DNA of 64,000 bases from Lycorma delicatula (Eukaryota > Arthropoda > Insecta > Hemiptera > Fulgoridae), in NCBI RefSeq assembly GCF_047948215.1, contig NC_134465.1, forward strand, positions 46,717,946-46,781,945, written 5' to 3'. A model generated the notes under the pieces. It saw only the letters and a list, made by a program, of their open reading frames with translations, was not told the DNA's origin and did not search any database. Positions 1 to 10,696 of this stretch are shown piece by piece. Position numbers and translations under genes: made by a program. Position 1 is the first letter of the stretch. Every line of letters starts with the position of its first letter.

Positions 1-226
1 TTTAAATTTAAATATATTGATTTAATAACGATTATTAACTGGTGATTGCATGTTTTACAATAAATAATAATTCAATAATAATAAAAATAAAAATATGAAA
101 AAATCAGAAGTTAGTGAAATACAACTTTATGTACTTTTCATTAAAAAACAAAAAAAAAAAAAAACGTGTATATGTAATTTAATAGGCGTACAAGGAAGTC
201 ATGTGATGTCCACATCAAATTTTTTA
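1..226 (+). repeat. R600 dispersed repeat, 3' part
   Basis: This is the terminal part of the ~650 bp family here named R600, cut by the window edge. It ends in the family signature: ACAAGGAAGTCATGTG followed by a small hairpin (ATGTG..CACAT) and a T run. The same end recurs near 7750, 28100, 28840, 36750, 37700 and 57520. It is non-coding. Confidence 0.8.
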
Positions 227-593
227 ATTTGTTCTTAGAATTCATAAACTCAGTTACGCCTTTTAAGTGGCAATAGTTTTGCTGTTTTACAGGTTCAATA
301 CCGATAAAATTATGATTTCTCTAGCAAAATCACTATATTTACCACTTCAACCCCTACAACAAGTGTTGTAAGTACCTATTGGGAACGAAAATTGTGCTAC
401 ACATTACTCAAATCTGTTGTAAACTAACGACAAAAAATTGTAACCTTAAATTTGATATTAAAAAAAGAAGCTTTTAATGTATTTTCCCCTTAAATTATTA
501 CTTTCCCGTTTGTAACTCTATTATTGCTGTAGCAGCATACCTATACAGGAAAAGTTTATCCGGGATATAGTTTTCCTTTATTTTATAGGTTAA
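227..593. other. unassigned AT-rich stretch
   Basis: Low-complexity AT-rich sequence without a convincing reading frame or repeat match inside the window. Confidence 0.5.
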
Positions 594-623
594 AAAAATC
601 TGCCAATATTTTGGCAGATTTTT
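594..623. repeat. perfect 13 bp hairpin
   Basis: The arm AAAAATCTGCCAA at 594-606 is followed by a 4 nt loop and its exact reverse complement at 611-623. It lies just upstream of a truncated mariner and has no coding role. One of several short-loop palindromes in the window. Confidence 0.85.
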
Positions 624-699
624 GTGTTAAACTTGGGGAATCCGCGAGTGTGACTTTTGAAATAGGCCTATGGGGAACATTGCTTATCAAGAGCACAAG

Positions 700-1311
700 T
701 TTTCCGCCGGAACAAATCATTTTTGGAAGGCCGAGAAAACGTTGAAGATCAACCTCGCTCAGGGAGACCTTCAACTTCAAAATATGACGAAAACGTTGAG
801 CGTGTGAGGGTTCTTGTGAGATCAGACCGTCGTTTAACAATAAGGATGATGAGTGAACAGATAAATTTAAACACTTTCACCGTACATCAAATTTTGACAG
901 ACGATTTGGACATGCGAAAGGTTTGTGACAATTTCATGACAATGCCCCGTGTCACACGGCCATTTCCATTACGGAATTTTTTACCTCAAAACGCTTTCCT
1001 ACGGTTACTCAACCCCTCTATTTTCCTGATTTGAATCCTTGTGACTTTCATCTTTTCCCGAAACTGAAATATATCTTTAAAGGACGTCATTTTAGAACTC
1101 TGGAGAACATTAAAAAGACTGTGACCGACCAGTTAAATGCCCTACCAGTTGAAGCCTTCCAGCGCAACTACCAGGAGTGGGAACAACGACTCCGCCAGTG
1201 TATAGCTGCCCAAGGGAACTACTTTGAAGAGGATAATATTGTTGTTTGAAAAAAAATAAAAACTTTGGTAAGTAAAAAGTCGGTGTCATTACTTTTCTCA
1301 CACACCTCGTA
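700..1311 (+). mobile_element. internally deleted mariner (DD34D type)
   Basis: Remnant of a mariner transposase gene, whose product cuts and pastes the element at TA sites. The helix-turn-helix part is readable from about 715: GRENVEDQPRSGRPSTS, then a second helix region ending in DDLDMRKVC near 925. The sequence then jumps directly to HDNAPCHTA (second catalytic Asp, codon 938-940), in another frame. It continues to NPCDFHLFPK, with the third Asp at codon 1043-1045. That leaves exactly 34 residues between the two, as in classical mariners. The region carrying the first Asp (roughly 130-140 codons) is missing, so it cannot be active. The C-terminus ends at 1249. A terminal inverted repeat-like end (ACACACCTCGTA) finishes at about 1311. 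The 5' terminal repeat is absent, so the element is also 5'-truncated. Confidence 0.88.
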
Positions 1312-2655
1312 TATAACAAATTTTGAAGCAAAGAAAGAAAATATTTTTTAAAGTAAAAATTTCGTTTGATCAAGGTGGTCTAATCGGACACAAATTTTTT
1401 AAGTGAACAGTCTTTAATATTTAAAAACCGTGTGGTGTATTTGAAATAAAAATTTGTCGAAGGTAAAGTTGTGAAACCGGCAAATAGCAGTTCAAACTCA
1501 GTTTTAATTTACTCATTAACAGCACTACAATTATTTATTTCGTCCCACACGTCTTCATAAATCTATAAAACGGCTAAACCAATGATTGTACAGAGATTTT
1601 CTAAGATAAAATAAATAAATGTATGGATTTAAAGCTTTAGCTAATTTCATTAAATATGTAAACACGCTGGATAATCACCGCACTCCATACTACGCATAAA
1701 TGTTATCTTTCATTATCAACACATTCATTATTTGTAAAATTGCAAATTTATGTAAATTAAGTAACAATTGTCTGATTTCTTTTATTTCACCTACGAATTA
1801 ATTTCTTTGTCGGTCTAAAATAAAACATGTAAAAAAATTAGTGCGGTAGTTTTTATTTTGACGCATTAATATTTTAAGATCTATAAAATTTATGTTAGTA
1901 ACTGATGAAAACAAACATTCTACTCTCTTATTGGTGGGTTGTGTCCTTGAGTTCATTGAAAATTATTAGCGCGACACATCTCAGTACTATTAAATTATGC
2001 ACATAGATTAATAAAACATATAATTTAAAAAAATTAATTTAGTAAATTTATTTTTTATCTTATTGACCCTGTATACACTGTGATACAGAAAATACATGAA
2101 TAAACCAGTCGGTCATGATAGGATTGGTTTTAGTAAGCCAACCTTAATTTTAAACGGTTTATTTTACTGTAGAACCATTTATAAATTAAATGGATTAGAA
2201 TATAATCATTTATTTTTAAATTTTTAATTTTTAAAAAACGCTTTATCAAATTACGGCTAGCGAAACATTTCGCTCAGATTTCAGTTTCCCCGGTAAACTG
2301 AAGTTATGCTGAAATTCTTAGGGCGTTATATAACGGCACTGATTGCCAAACTGTGCGCCGCGGCGCCCTGTGGAGTCGTGTGGCCTCTTCATACGGGCGC
2401 TGCGAAATATTATAAAAGCTTCATAATTAATTAAAACCAAGACATTTATAATTATTAATTTAATGTTAATAAAGTAAAAAAATAATGAAGATACACGAAT
2501 TTTATTTATTTTTATCTCTTACTTACGAGTAGTCATACTTTTATTTAGGGTAGGGCGCCATGGAAAAATTTTAATTAAAAAAAGACCAAATATAAATCGT
2601 TAACATAATAGTACATAATCGTAAACATTTTACGATTACACTTTAATATTTCCAA
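1312..2655. other. AT-rich non-coding stretch
   Basis: No gene seen. A short GC-rich island lies at about 2330-2400, containing GCGCCGCGGCGCC. It contrasts sharply with the surrounding AT-rich sequence, but I could not match it to a family. Confidence 0.5.
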
Positions 2656-2980
2656 TATGTGTGTCCGCTATAGACTGTAAAACTACTGGACCCATTTACG
2701 CCCGGGGAAAAAGGAAGAAAGGAAAAAATTGGAAAAGGTAAAAGGAAAAATGAAAAAAGAAAAAAAAGGGGAAAACGGGGAAAAGGAACTGGAAAGGGAA
2801 AGAAAAAATAAGGGGGAAGAGGAACGGGAAATCTCGGGGAAATAGAAAAGTGAATATACTAAAATGTAAATGAAGAAAGGAGGGAAGGAAAGAGGAAAAA
2901 GGAAAAGTTAAAAAGGCGGAAAGGGAGAGGGAGTAAGGAAGAAAGGGTAAAAGGGACAATTCTGGGACTTGTATCTCCCT
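2656..2980 (+). repeat. homopurine tract with a conserved leader, copy 1
   Basis: A leader (TGTGTCCGCTATAGAC ... ACCCATTTACGC) is followed by about 270 bp made almost wholly of A and G on the plus strand. The same leader plus purine tract recurs at 4535-4700, so this is a dispersed unit rather than random low complexity. Open frames across it, rich in Phe, Ser and Leu on the minus strand, are compositional artefacts. Confidence 0.75.
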
Positions 2981-3186
2981 AGTTTTAGATAACAAAGAGT
3001 TTTCGGACACATGTTTGTATATGCACTTCTCCCTTACTTCAAAGTTCTAGAATCTGTTCCCAAATTATTTTCCTTTCCTCCTAAATCGTTCTATATATAT
3101 GTACGTATGATTAAGTACTTAAGTGTCGCACTGCTTTTGGACTACTATCTCACCAAACCGTTTTTTTTTTGCAAATTTAGATCAAA

Positions 3187-3188
<2 letters not shown>

Positions 3189-3235
<47 letters not shown>
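3189..3235. repeat. (TA)n microsatellite
   Basis: About 23 uninterrupted TA units. Confidence 0.97.
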
Positions 3236-3237
<2 letters not shown>

Positions 3238-3469
3238 GATTGAACACGTTAATTTTCTTTTTCAAAATTCGTTAAGGGGTGGAGGAATATCCAATTATAC
3301 CAATTTCGGTTTTCTTCAGAAGCATTTTCTTTTAGTAAAAATTTTATTAAAGCAAATTTGTTTTATCTACATTGCATATATCAGTAATCTAAAAAAAAAT
3401 TTTTTTTTTAATAATTCAACCCCTATTTATTAAAAGGTGAAACATATGTTTACTGTTTTTTTTTTTTGT

Positions 3470-3860
3470 TTTATTACTCCTCGGTTTTAATATTTAAAAA
3501 AAAAAATTATGGATATTTTTTACATCATATATAAGGGTCTCAAAAAATGCTTACAATTTTCCAAAATTATAAATTGCGAAACTAACTATAATATGAAAAA
3601 GCGTTTTTGAAAATTTTTACGTTCTTATTTTAGCCTTTATGGGTAAGGGTAGTAAAAAATTTGTTAAGCTTAATCTATATATATATATATGAATATTTTT
3701 AGAAAAATGTTTTTTTAAATTTATTCTAAAATTAAAAAAAATATAATACGTTTTTTTTTTTGATTTTAATAAATTTTAGTTAACTTATTTTTCTAAGTTC
3801 ACTTTAAGGACAATTAATATTGAAATTGTTTTAGCCCCTATAATATACCTCGGACCCACA
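3470..3860. repeat. AT-rich dispersed repeat, pair of 29570-29960
   Basis: Stretches such as ATCATATATAAGGG, TTTTAGCC.TTATGGG and TTAGCCCCTATAATA reappear as reverse complement at 29570-29960. Two diverged copies in opposite orientation. No coding capacity. Confidence 0.5.
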
Positions 3861-4124
3861 ATAAGAAGCAACATTTTCATTAATATCATAACGTTATAAT
3901 ATATGTTTTCATTTCTTTAACTATATTTTAATCTATTTTTCCTTGTTAAGGAACAATTCTTTATAAAAGAAAACTTTTACTTAATTGTTCCTACAGAGTA
4001 AGAAAAAAAAAAATCAATTTTTTTTTTTTTTAATTTGAAGAAAACTATTATTAATAAGAATAATAACAATAAAAAACACATTCGATTTGTTTATATATAT
4101 AAATATATAATAAATAATATATAA

Positions 4125-4420
4125 TAACCTATATATATATAAAAATTAATGATTGTCCGTCTGTATGTCTCTTATGCCTGCCTTCCTAAACCGTTCATCC
4201 GATAGCGATGAAACTTTGGGGAATGATTGGACGCATGCCAGGGAAGGTTTCCGAATTAGTTTGGACCCGCTAGGTGGCGCTGGCGTTGAGATATTTTGAA
4301 AAATTTTATTTATGGACCGATTTGATTCATAATCAGAATATGAATATTAGTTACGTAGTAAGAAATATTTTTGCAAAACTATACCCGCTAGGTGGGGCCG
4401 GTGTCGAGATATTTACGAAA
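4125..4420. repeat. dispersed repeat with CGCTAGGTGG motifs
   Basis: After a TA run comes GATTGTCCGTCTGTATG, a segment with CGATGAAACTTTGGGG, and two spaced copies of CCGCTAGGTGG (near 4268 and 4386), each followed by a CGAGATATT-like motif. The last 35 bases of the window (about 63966-64000) resemble the GCGCTGG..TTGA.ATATTT portion. Probably a non-autonomous arthropod repeat; class undetermined. Confidence 0.5.
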
Positions 4421-4470
4421 TAAATATACAAACAAACAAATATGCAAATATATAAACAAATATGCTTTTT

Positions 4471-4471
<1 letters not shown>

Positions 4472-4525
<54 letters not shown>

Positions 4526-4526
4526 A
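4472..4526. repeat. (CT)n(AT)n compound microsatellite
   Basis: A run of CT units passes directly into a run of AT units. The same compound structure recurs at 4769-4835. Confidence 0.97.
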
Positions 4527-4534
4527 AAGGCATG

Positions 4535-4705
4535 TTCGTATGTGTGTCCGCTAAAGACCAAAAAGCTAATGGACCGATTTACGCGCGGGCAAAAGGGAAA
4601 AAGGGGAAAAGGTGGAAAGAGAAAAGGGGAAAACGGGAAAGGGTAAAAAGGAAACTTGGAGAGGGGTGAGGCAGAAAGGGAAAAGGGGAAGGAGAATAAG
4701 TGAAA
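4535..4705 (+). repeat. homopurine tract with a conserved leader, copy 2
   Basis: TGTGTCCGCTAAAGACC ... ACCGATTTACGCGCGGG is followed by a purine-only tract. It matches the unit at 2656-2980 in order and orientation. Confidence 0.75.
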
Positions 4706-4768
4706 GGTAAAATTTGCGAAGTTCAGTTTTTTAATTTTTTTATCAAATTTTCAATTTGTTCATTTAAA

Positions 4769-4778
4769 CTCTCTCTCT

Positions 4779-4835
<57 letters not shown>

Positions 4836-4860
4836 GCAATAGCGAAGCATTGCCGGGTCT
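4769..4860. repeat. (CT)n(AT)n microsatellite with GC-rich element end
   Basis: A compound CT/AT run to about 4835 is followed by AGCAATAGCGAAGCATTGCC and GGGTCTGCTGGT. In arthropod genomes such GCGAAGC..GGGTC.GCTAG ends usually mark the terminus of a dispersed element next to a TA run. A related end, in reverse, follows the TA run at 45041. Confidence 0.6.
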
Positions 4861-6704
4861 GCTGGTAATACATATAAATATAATTCGATTTGATCTTAAT
4901 ATATAAAAGAAATCTTGTGATATGGATTTTAAACCTAAGAGAAATATACAAAAAAAAAGGCGCAACATATAATAAATCTACAACCTTTTCTCTTTACTTC
5001 ACACACAACAGACATACACACTTATACGCACGTGAACACTTGATACAGTTGCTAGTTTTAGGTGGAACGGTTCCAGTCATTTATTTCATATATTTTTAAC
5101 GGTAATTTGTAATTTTCTTTAAAAATGATGACGACGGAATTGTAAATGACTTTGTTAAGATGCCAGTAATAATTATGGAGTTTATCTTTGTTTGTTTCTA
5201 AAAATTAGAAGTTGTATCAAGTAAAAATTATTAAAAAATAATAATAATAACAACCTACTTAATTAAATTTGCTTTCTAAATTTGAATTATTTCAATATAT
5301 ATGAAATTGTCACTCCCAGCTTAAACAATTTCTGTATTTCAGTTGTATTTGATTCTAATCAAATACATCAGTAATTTCAGTCAGCTTACTTTATTGGAAC
5401 CAAAGGAACTTAATATTTTAATGTGAAAATCACGTAAAAAAAATACCGATTATAAAATACGGCACATACCGTATAAAATACGGCCGATTATTGTTGGACC
5501 ATGAAGACGGATGCTCCACAGGTGAAATATAGCAGAAAATCGTCATTTCATACTTTCTAGGCGAGTCAAATGTTTGAATATTGTGCAGTTAAGAATGCAG
5601 AAAGTATTAAAATGTTTGAAATTAAAAAACTTCTGTCTCTCGGAAACCTTCCGTTATTCGGGAAAAACCGATATCATATTTGAATTCAGGAGAGAAAATA
5701 CTATCAAAATCACGTATCTTTTCTTTCCGAGACAAAAAAAAATCTTTTTTGTTCCCCAGTGATATTATTTATCAGTATTATTCTCACGAACATGAGAATA
5801 ATGAACATTGTGAGGGTCCAAGAGTATACGCTGCCAAGAGTATTACAAGACGAGAACAGGCTCGTAAATGATAAAGGAATAAATAAATAAAAAATTGGTT
5901 CTTGGATATTAATTTAACAAACTTTATAGAGACGATCCATTTTTCAAATTAGGTGTGTTTATAAAAAGTGTTTATATAAAATTACTGTGGTTTATATACG
6001 TATATGTGTGTACAAGATATAGAAACGAATTCAAATCATTGTGTCAGTAGTATAATAATAGATAAAATAAATTTATATGTCGATAAAAATCCTTTAAATT
6101 GAACTCTACCAACTAGTATAATAATAACAATAGAAGTGCTAGCGGTCACTAATAAATTGCAATGGTGGGAAGATGATAGGATAGCGTAATGGTTGGAGGA
6201 AGACAGGAGATATTTTAACTGTTGTTCAGTACCAGTAGGCTGATAGGTACGTACAACTGGTCGTAAGAGATATTGTATTATAATCCAGTAGGCAACAGTT
6301 AATTGAATTCTTATATTACTCAAGTTCGCATGTCTTAAATAACTCAATATCTTTATCATCTTAATAAATAGACTGCAATATAATTCTACTTTTTTCCATT
6401 ATTGTATACATTTCATATTTTATTTTTGATTGGCAACGTCATTTTTAATTTTTAAATGGACGAACGTAAATATAAAATACAAAAAAAATAGATACATATA
6501 TTAAAATGCGATGGTCTTTTAATAAGTAAAGAAACAAATGGAAACAACAGAAAAAACTATTTAATTGAATAATCTGAAACTGATTTACTTAGTTTTATTT
6601 AAATGTACAGGTTGGTACTTCTGTCATAGAAAAAATTAGCTGTTAAGAAAAGAATGTCCATTATTTTGTTTAAAATTTCTGAGATACTTGAATGTACTAG
6701 AATA
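4861..6704. other. AT-rich non-coding stretch
   Basis: No gene recognised. Small features only: an 8 bp-arm hairpin near 5780-5800 (TATTCTCA/TGAGAATA) and repeated GGCACATAC/ATACGGC strings around 5455-5490. Short open frames here have no recognisable domain. Confidence 0.5.
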
Positions 6705-6706
6705 TA

Positions 6707-7352
6707 CGAGGGCAAGTCAATTATTATCCGCAATTTGGTTATATTTTTGTTTATGTTGGTAGTACTGTCGTGTTAAGTAGATGACGCATGCGTGGTTTAA
6801 TTATTGTTATGTCTGTGCAGGTTTAATGATGCTGACCCACCGGGTTGGTCTAGTGGTGAACGCGTCTTCCCAAATCAGCTGATTTGGAAGTCGAGAGTTC
6901 CAGCGTTGAAGTCCTAGTAAAGCCAGATATTTTTACATGGATTTGAATACTAGATCATGGTACCGGTATTCTTTGGCGGTTGGGTTTCAATTAACCACAC
7001 ATCTCAGGAATAGTCGAACTGAGAATGTACAAGACTACACTTCATTTACACTCATACATATCATCCTCATTCATCCTCTGAAGTATAATCTAAACGGTAG
7101 TTACCGGAGACTAAACAGGGAAAAGAGAGAGAGGTTTAATGCTGCTAGGTTAGTTCCATTATTGCTACCCTGCCATTAACTATGGCTGCTCCGCTTTCTG
7201 TTTGCGCTAAAAAAGAGCGACGTTCAGTGATCCGTTTTTGTGGTCGGAAGATGTATCAGGGGCTGAAATTCATCGAAGACTTTCGGTACATTACGAGGAT
7301 AGTGTATTGATCCCAAACGGACATGCCATTCTACGAATGGATTGAAAAATTC
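6707..7352 (+). mobile_element. mariner 5' fragment interrupted by a SINE
   Basis: Starts after a TA with a terminal-repeat-like end (CGAGGGCAAGTCAATTATTA). After the nested SINE it reads a transposase N-terminus from ATG 7182: APLSVCAKKERRSVIRF. One base is then missing, and it continues SGAEIHRRLSVHYEDSV and a YEWIEKFK-like end at about 7350. This is the mariner helix-turn-helix region. At about 7352 it switches abruptly to a LINE-A tail, so everything downstream of the DNA-binding domain is gone. Dead fragment. Confidence 0.78.
6819..7146 (+). mobile_element. tRNA-derived SINE (SINE-1) with target duplication
   Basis: The SINE body runs 6835-7131. Its head is tRNA-like: box A TGGTCTAGTGG, the palindrome CAAATCAGCTGATTTGG, and a box B-like GTTGAAGTCC. 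The body (CACACATCTCAGGAATAG, TACACTTCATTTACACTC) ends with CTAAACAGG and an A/G tail. It is flanked by AGGTTTAATGATGCTG (6819-6834) and AGGTTTAATGCTGCT (7132-7146), a near-exact target-site duplication. It sits inside a mariner, so it is younger than that element. Pol III transcription from the internal boxes is expected from family knowledge. Confidence 0.92.
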
Positions 7353-7640
7353 AAAACTGCGGCAAATAGATGAAGAAAGAAGCATTTGGAAAAATATAGC
7401 TAAAAGAAGAGACAGACTTATAGGCCACATATTAAGGCATCCTGGAATAGTGGCTTTAATATTGGAGGGACAGGTAGAAGGAAAAGATTGTGTAGGCAGG
7501 CAACGTTTGGAATATGTAAAACAAATTGTTAGGGATGTAGAATGTAGGGGGTATACCGAAATGAAACGACTAGCACTAGATAGGGATTCAGTACTGGCAT
7601 CAAACCAGTCAAATGACTGAAGACAAAGAAAAAATCTTTA
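7353..7640 (+). mobile_element. LINE-A 3' end
   Basis: A 5'-truncated non-LTR retrotransposon end. It encodes the C-terminal part of the ORF2-type protein: RQIDEERSIWKNIAKRRD, RLIGHILRHPGIVALILEG, then YTEMKRLALDRDS, and stops at the hallmark CAAATGACTGAAGACAAAG tail. The frame is open for about 90 codons. The left edge is fused directly to the mariner fragment. The same tail occurs at 9417, 16141, 35345, 36930, 37340 and 58940. Confidence 0.88.
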
Positions 7641-7745
7641 TAATAGATATCCTATCATAAAGTAGCATTTCGAAGTAAAATTTTATTAAAATGATTTCGA
7701 TACGGTAATATTAAATGAAACATGTTTTTTAAAGAATATTATAAA

Positions 7746-8431
7746 AAATCTGATGTGGACACCACATAACTTCCTTGTACGCCTATTAAATTATAGGTAC
7801 ACATTTTTTTTTTTTAATGAAAAGTAGATAAAAGTTTATTTCATTTATAACTTCTGATATTTTTTTTTTTTATTGTTAAACTATTTTACAATAAGAAGTT
7901 AATAATTATTTATAAATCAATATATCTAAATTACCAAAATAAATTAAAAAAAAAAAAATGAGATGAAGTCTGATTCGAACCGATGTGCCTTTCCTTGTAA
8001 GAACCAAATGTGTTTCATTAATTAAAATTTTATTTGGCTATAACTCTGGAACCAACTAAAATAAGAATCACTTATGATATATCGTTGAAAAGCTATCAAT
8101 GAGAGCTTATTACTACAATTAAAAAAAAATCCAAAATCCAAAATAATTTGTATTAAGGACTTTTTTTGGACACTTTTGATCCAGTAGGTTGCAGTCGAAA
8201 AGGGGAGGTGCACAACTAGATGTTACAACAGTCCTAAATCCAAAATTTCAACATTCTACGGGTGGTAATCGTTTTTGAGTTATGCGAGACACATACGTAT
8301 GTACAGACGTCACGGTGAAACTGTGGCCAAAATCGATCCACGGATATTGAAAATGGATATTTCCGTTGAAATCTGAAAAAGGAAATTATTTCGCGATTGA
8401 TAGTACTTACTTTACTTCGTAAAAGGAAGTA
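7746..8431 (-). repeat. R600 dispersed repeat, full-length
   Basis: Complete copy in reverse orientation. It begins with CTGATGTGGACACCACAT and CTTCCTTGTACGCC, and ends near the motif TTTACTTCGTA..AGGAAGT. Internal landmarks are GATTCGAACCGATGTGCC (reverse of a box-B-like motif), CAATGAGAGCTTATTACT, GGGGAGGTGCACAACTAG and ACGTATGTACAGACGTCAC. Short open frames across it are not genes; the same frames recur in every copy because the DNA is repeated. Confidence 0.85.
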
Positions 8432-9346
8432 AAAATGTGAAATTTCAAACAACAAAGTTGAAGTATAAAATTCGTTCAGCGAATCAAAGACATAAGTGTC
8501 TTTATGGGGCAAACAATTATAAACCGTAATGTGCAAGTAATTATTATTATACCGTGTAACAGCAATAATACTGAAGAAAAATGTATTTATTGCGTGAGTT
8601 AAATATTTAAAAGAATAATTTCTTTTAATTATTTATGAAAATGTAATACTGACATCGGTAACTTATGGTGCGAAAATGAAGTCCAGTAATATAGAAAGAT
8701 ACGGCTCATTTAATTTTTACTTATTTAATAATTACATATTACTTATTGTTTACAATAGCACGATTTATAATAAAGCATGATATTTTCGTTGGATTAATCT
8801 TTTTTAAAAAAAAAAACAATTAAATAAACTGACAAGCAAGATTATAATGATTGCAATGGTGATAGTATTGTAAGCTATTAAGGTAGTTATAAGTATTCCA
8901 CTCACCTTTATACGTATTGTACTAATATTTATATTATGAGAAATGTTACGGTAAAGTTTAAGCCTTCAACTGTACTGAAAATAATGTTATGTTATTATCA
9001 TTTTTTTTTTTAATTCCCTTTGTTTGTATTGTTTTTGTTGATTGTTAAAATACAAATTATAAGATTTTAAATTTAAATGGACATGGCTTCTTAAACATTA
9101 TAATTGGTTTTTTCCTAATATTTTTTTTTTTTATAATATTTTTTTTTCCATTAATAATTTCTTATTTACATTTCTTTCATTTATCATTAACTTTATTTAA
9201 TGTAAATATTTTACGTGTTTACAATGAATACATTTTTTCCATTTATTTCTCTCCCACATTCTGTTTCTCTCTGTGCGTGTGTGAACATATATAATTTATT
9301 TTTTGTTAAACACAGAATCTGATTAGCATCTCTTATTTAAAAAAAA
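8432..9346. other. AT-rich non-coding stretch
   Basis: No gene or recognised repeat. Long T and A runs only. Confidence 0.5.
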
Positions 9347-9416
9347 GAAGATTGATGTGGACACTGTATGACTTTCTTGTACGCTTATTAAATTATATAT
9401 GCACACATTTAAACAA
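9347..9416 (-). repeat. R600, outer part of a split copy
   Basis: GATGTGGACACTGTATGACTT..TTGTACGC is the R600 terminus in reverse orientation. It is interrupted at 9417 by LINE-A and resumes at 10697. Confidence 0.8.
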
Positions 9417-10696
9417 TTTTTTTTTGTCTTCAGTCATTTGACTGGTTTGATGCAGCTCTCCAAGAATCCCTATCTAGTGCTAGTCGTTTCATTTCAGTAT
9501 ACCCTCTACATCCTACATCCCTAACAATTTGTTTTATATATTCCAAACGTGGCCTGCCTACATAATTTTTCCCTTCTACCTGTCCTTCCAATATTAAAGC
9601 GACTATTCCAGGATGCCTTAGTATGTGGCCTATAAGTCTGTCTCCTCTTTTAACTATAGTTTTCCAAATGCTTCTTTCTTCATCTATTTGCCGCAATACC
9701 TCTTCATTTGTCACTTTATCCACCCATCTCATTTTTAACATTCTCCTATAGCACCGCATTTCAAAAGCTTCTAATCTTTTCTTCTCAGATACTCCGATCG
9801 TCCAAGTTTCACTTCCATATAAAGCGACACTCCAAACATACACTTTCAAAAATCTTTTCCTGACATTTAAATTAATTTTTGATGTAAACAAATTATATTT
9901 CTTACTGAAGGCTCGTTTAGCTTGTGCTATTCGGCATTTTATATCGCTCCTGCTTCGTCCATCTTTAGTAATTCTACTTCCCAAATAACATTATTCTTCT
10001 ACCTCCACAAACTTTTCTCCTCCTATTTTCACATTCAGTGGTCCATCTTTGTTATTTCTACCACATTTCGTTACTTTTGTTTTGTTCTTGTTTATTTTCA
10101 TGCGATAGTTCTTGCGTAGAACTTCATCAATGCCGTTCATTGTTTCTTCTAACTCCTTTTTTACTCTCGGCTAGAATTACTATATCATCAGCAAATCGTA
10201 GCATCTTTATCTTTTCACCTTGTACTGTTACTCCGAATCTAATTGTTCTTTAACATCATTAACTGCTAGTTCCATGTAAAGATTAAAAAGTAACGGAGAT
10301 AGGGAACATCCTTGTCGGACTCCCTTTCTTATTACGGCTTCTTTCTTATGTTCTTCAATTGTTACTGTTGCTGTTTGGTTCCTCTACTTAGCAATTGTTC
10401 TTCTGTCTCTGTATTTGAACGCTAATTTTTTTTAAAAGCTGAACATTTTATTCCAGTCTACATTATCGAATGCCTTTTCTAGGTCTATAAACGCCAAGTA
10501 TGTTAGTTTGTTTTTCTTTAATCTTCCTTCTACTATTAATCTGAGGCCTAAAATTGCTTCCCTTGTTCCTATACTTTTCCTGAAACCAAATTGGTCTTCT
10601 CCTAACACTTCTTCCACTCTCCTTTCAATTCTTCTGTATAGAATTCTAGTTAAGATTTTTGATGCATGACTAGTTAAACTAATTGTTCTGTTCTTC
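9417..10696 (-). pseudogene. LINE-A retrotransposon, 5'-truncated, with RT motifs
   Basis: Longest LINE-A copy. On the minus strand from about 10690 it reads reverse-transcriptase motifs: RTISLTSHASKILTRILYRR, EDQFGFRKSIGTREAI, LAFIDLEKAFDNVDW. A decayed stretch follows, then GVRQGCSLSPLLFNLYMEL (about 10270-10325) and the catalytic LRFADDIVILAE (about 10180-10200). The C-terminal 184-codon frame (9984-9430) contains SRITKDGRSRSDIKCRIAQA, ALYGSETWTIG, RCYRRMLKMRWVDKVTNEEV and the tail shared by all copies. It reverse-transcribes its own RNA in the LINE life cycle. Here the frame is broken at several points and the endonuclease half is missing. The poly-T at 9417-9425 is the A-tail. It is inserted in R600, so it is younger. 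Clade not assigned. Confidence 0.92.

Noticed and set aside
2696..3010. Phe/Ser/Leu-rich minus-strand protein
   Set aside because: Translation of a homopurine tract; no coding signature.
4840..4860. Helitron 3' end (CTAG-type) next to TA run
   Set aside because: The sequence ends CTGG here and no clear hairpin plus CTRR pair with a matching 5' TC end was found, so the class is left open.
8022..8536. Small conserved protein with a YVCVSHNSKTI motif
   Set aside because: The frame recurs at 19403, 27540 and elsewhere only because it lies in R600; it is not kept open in all copies.
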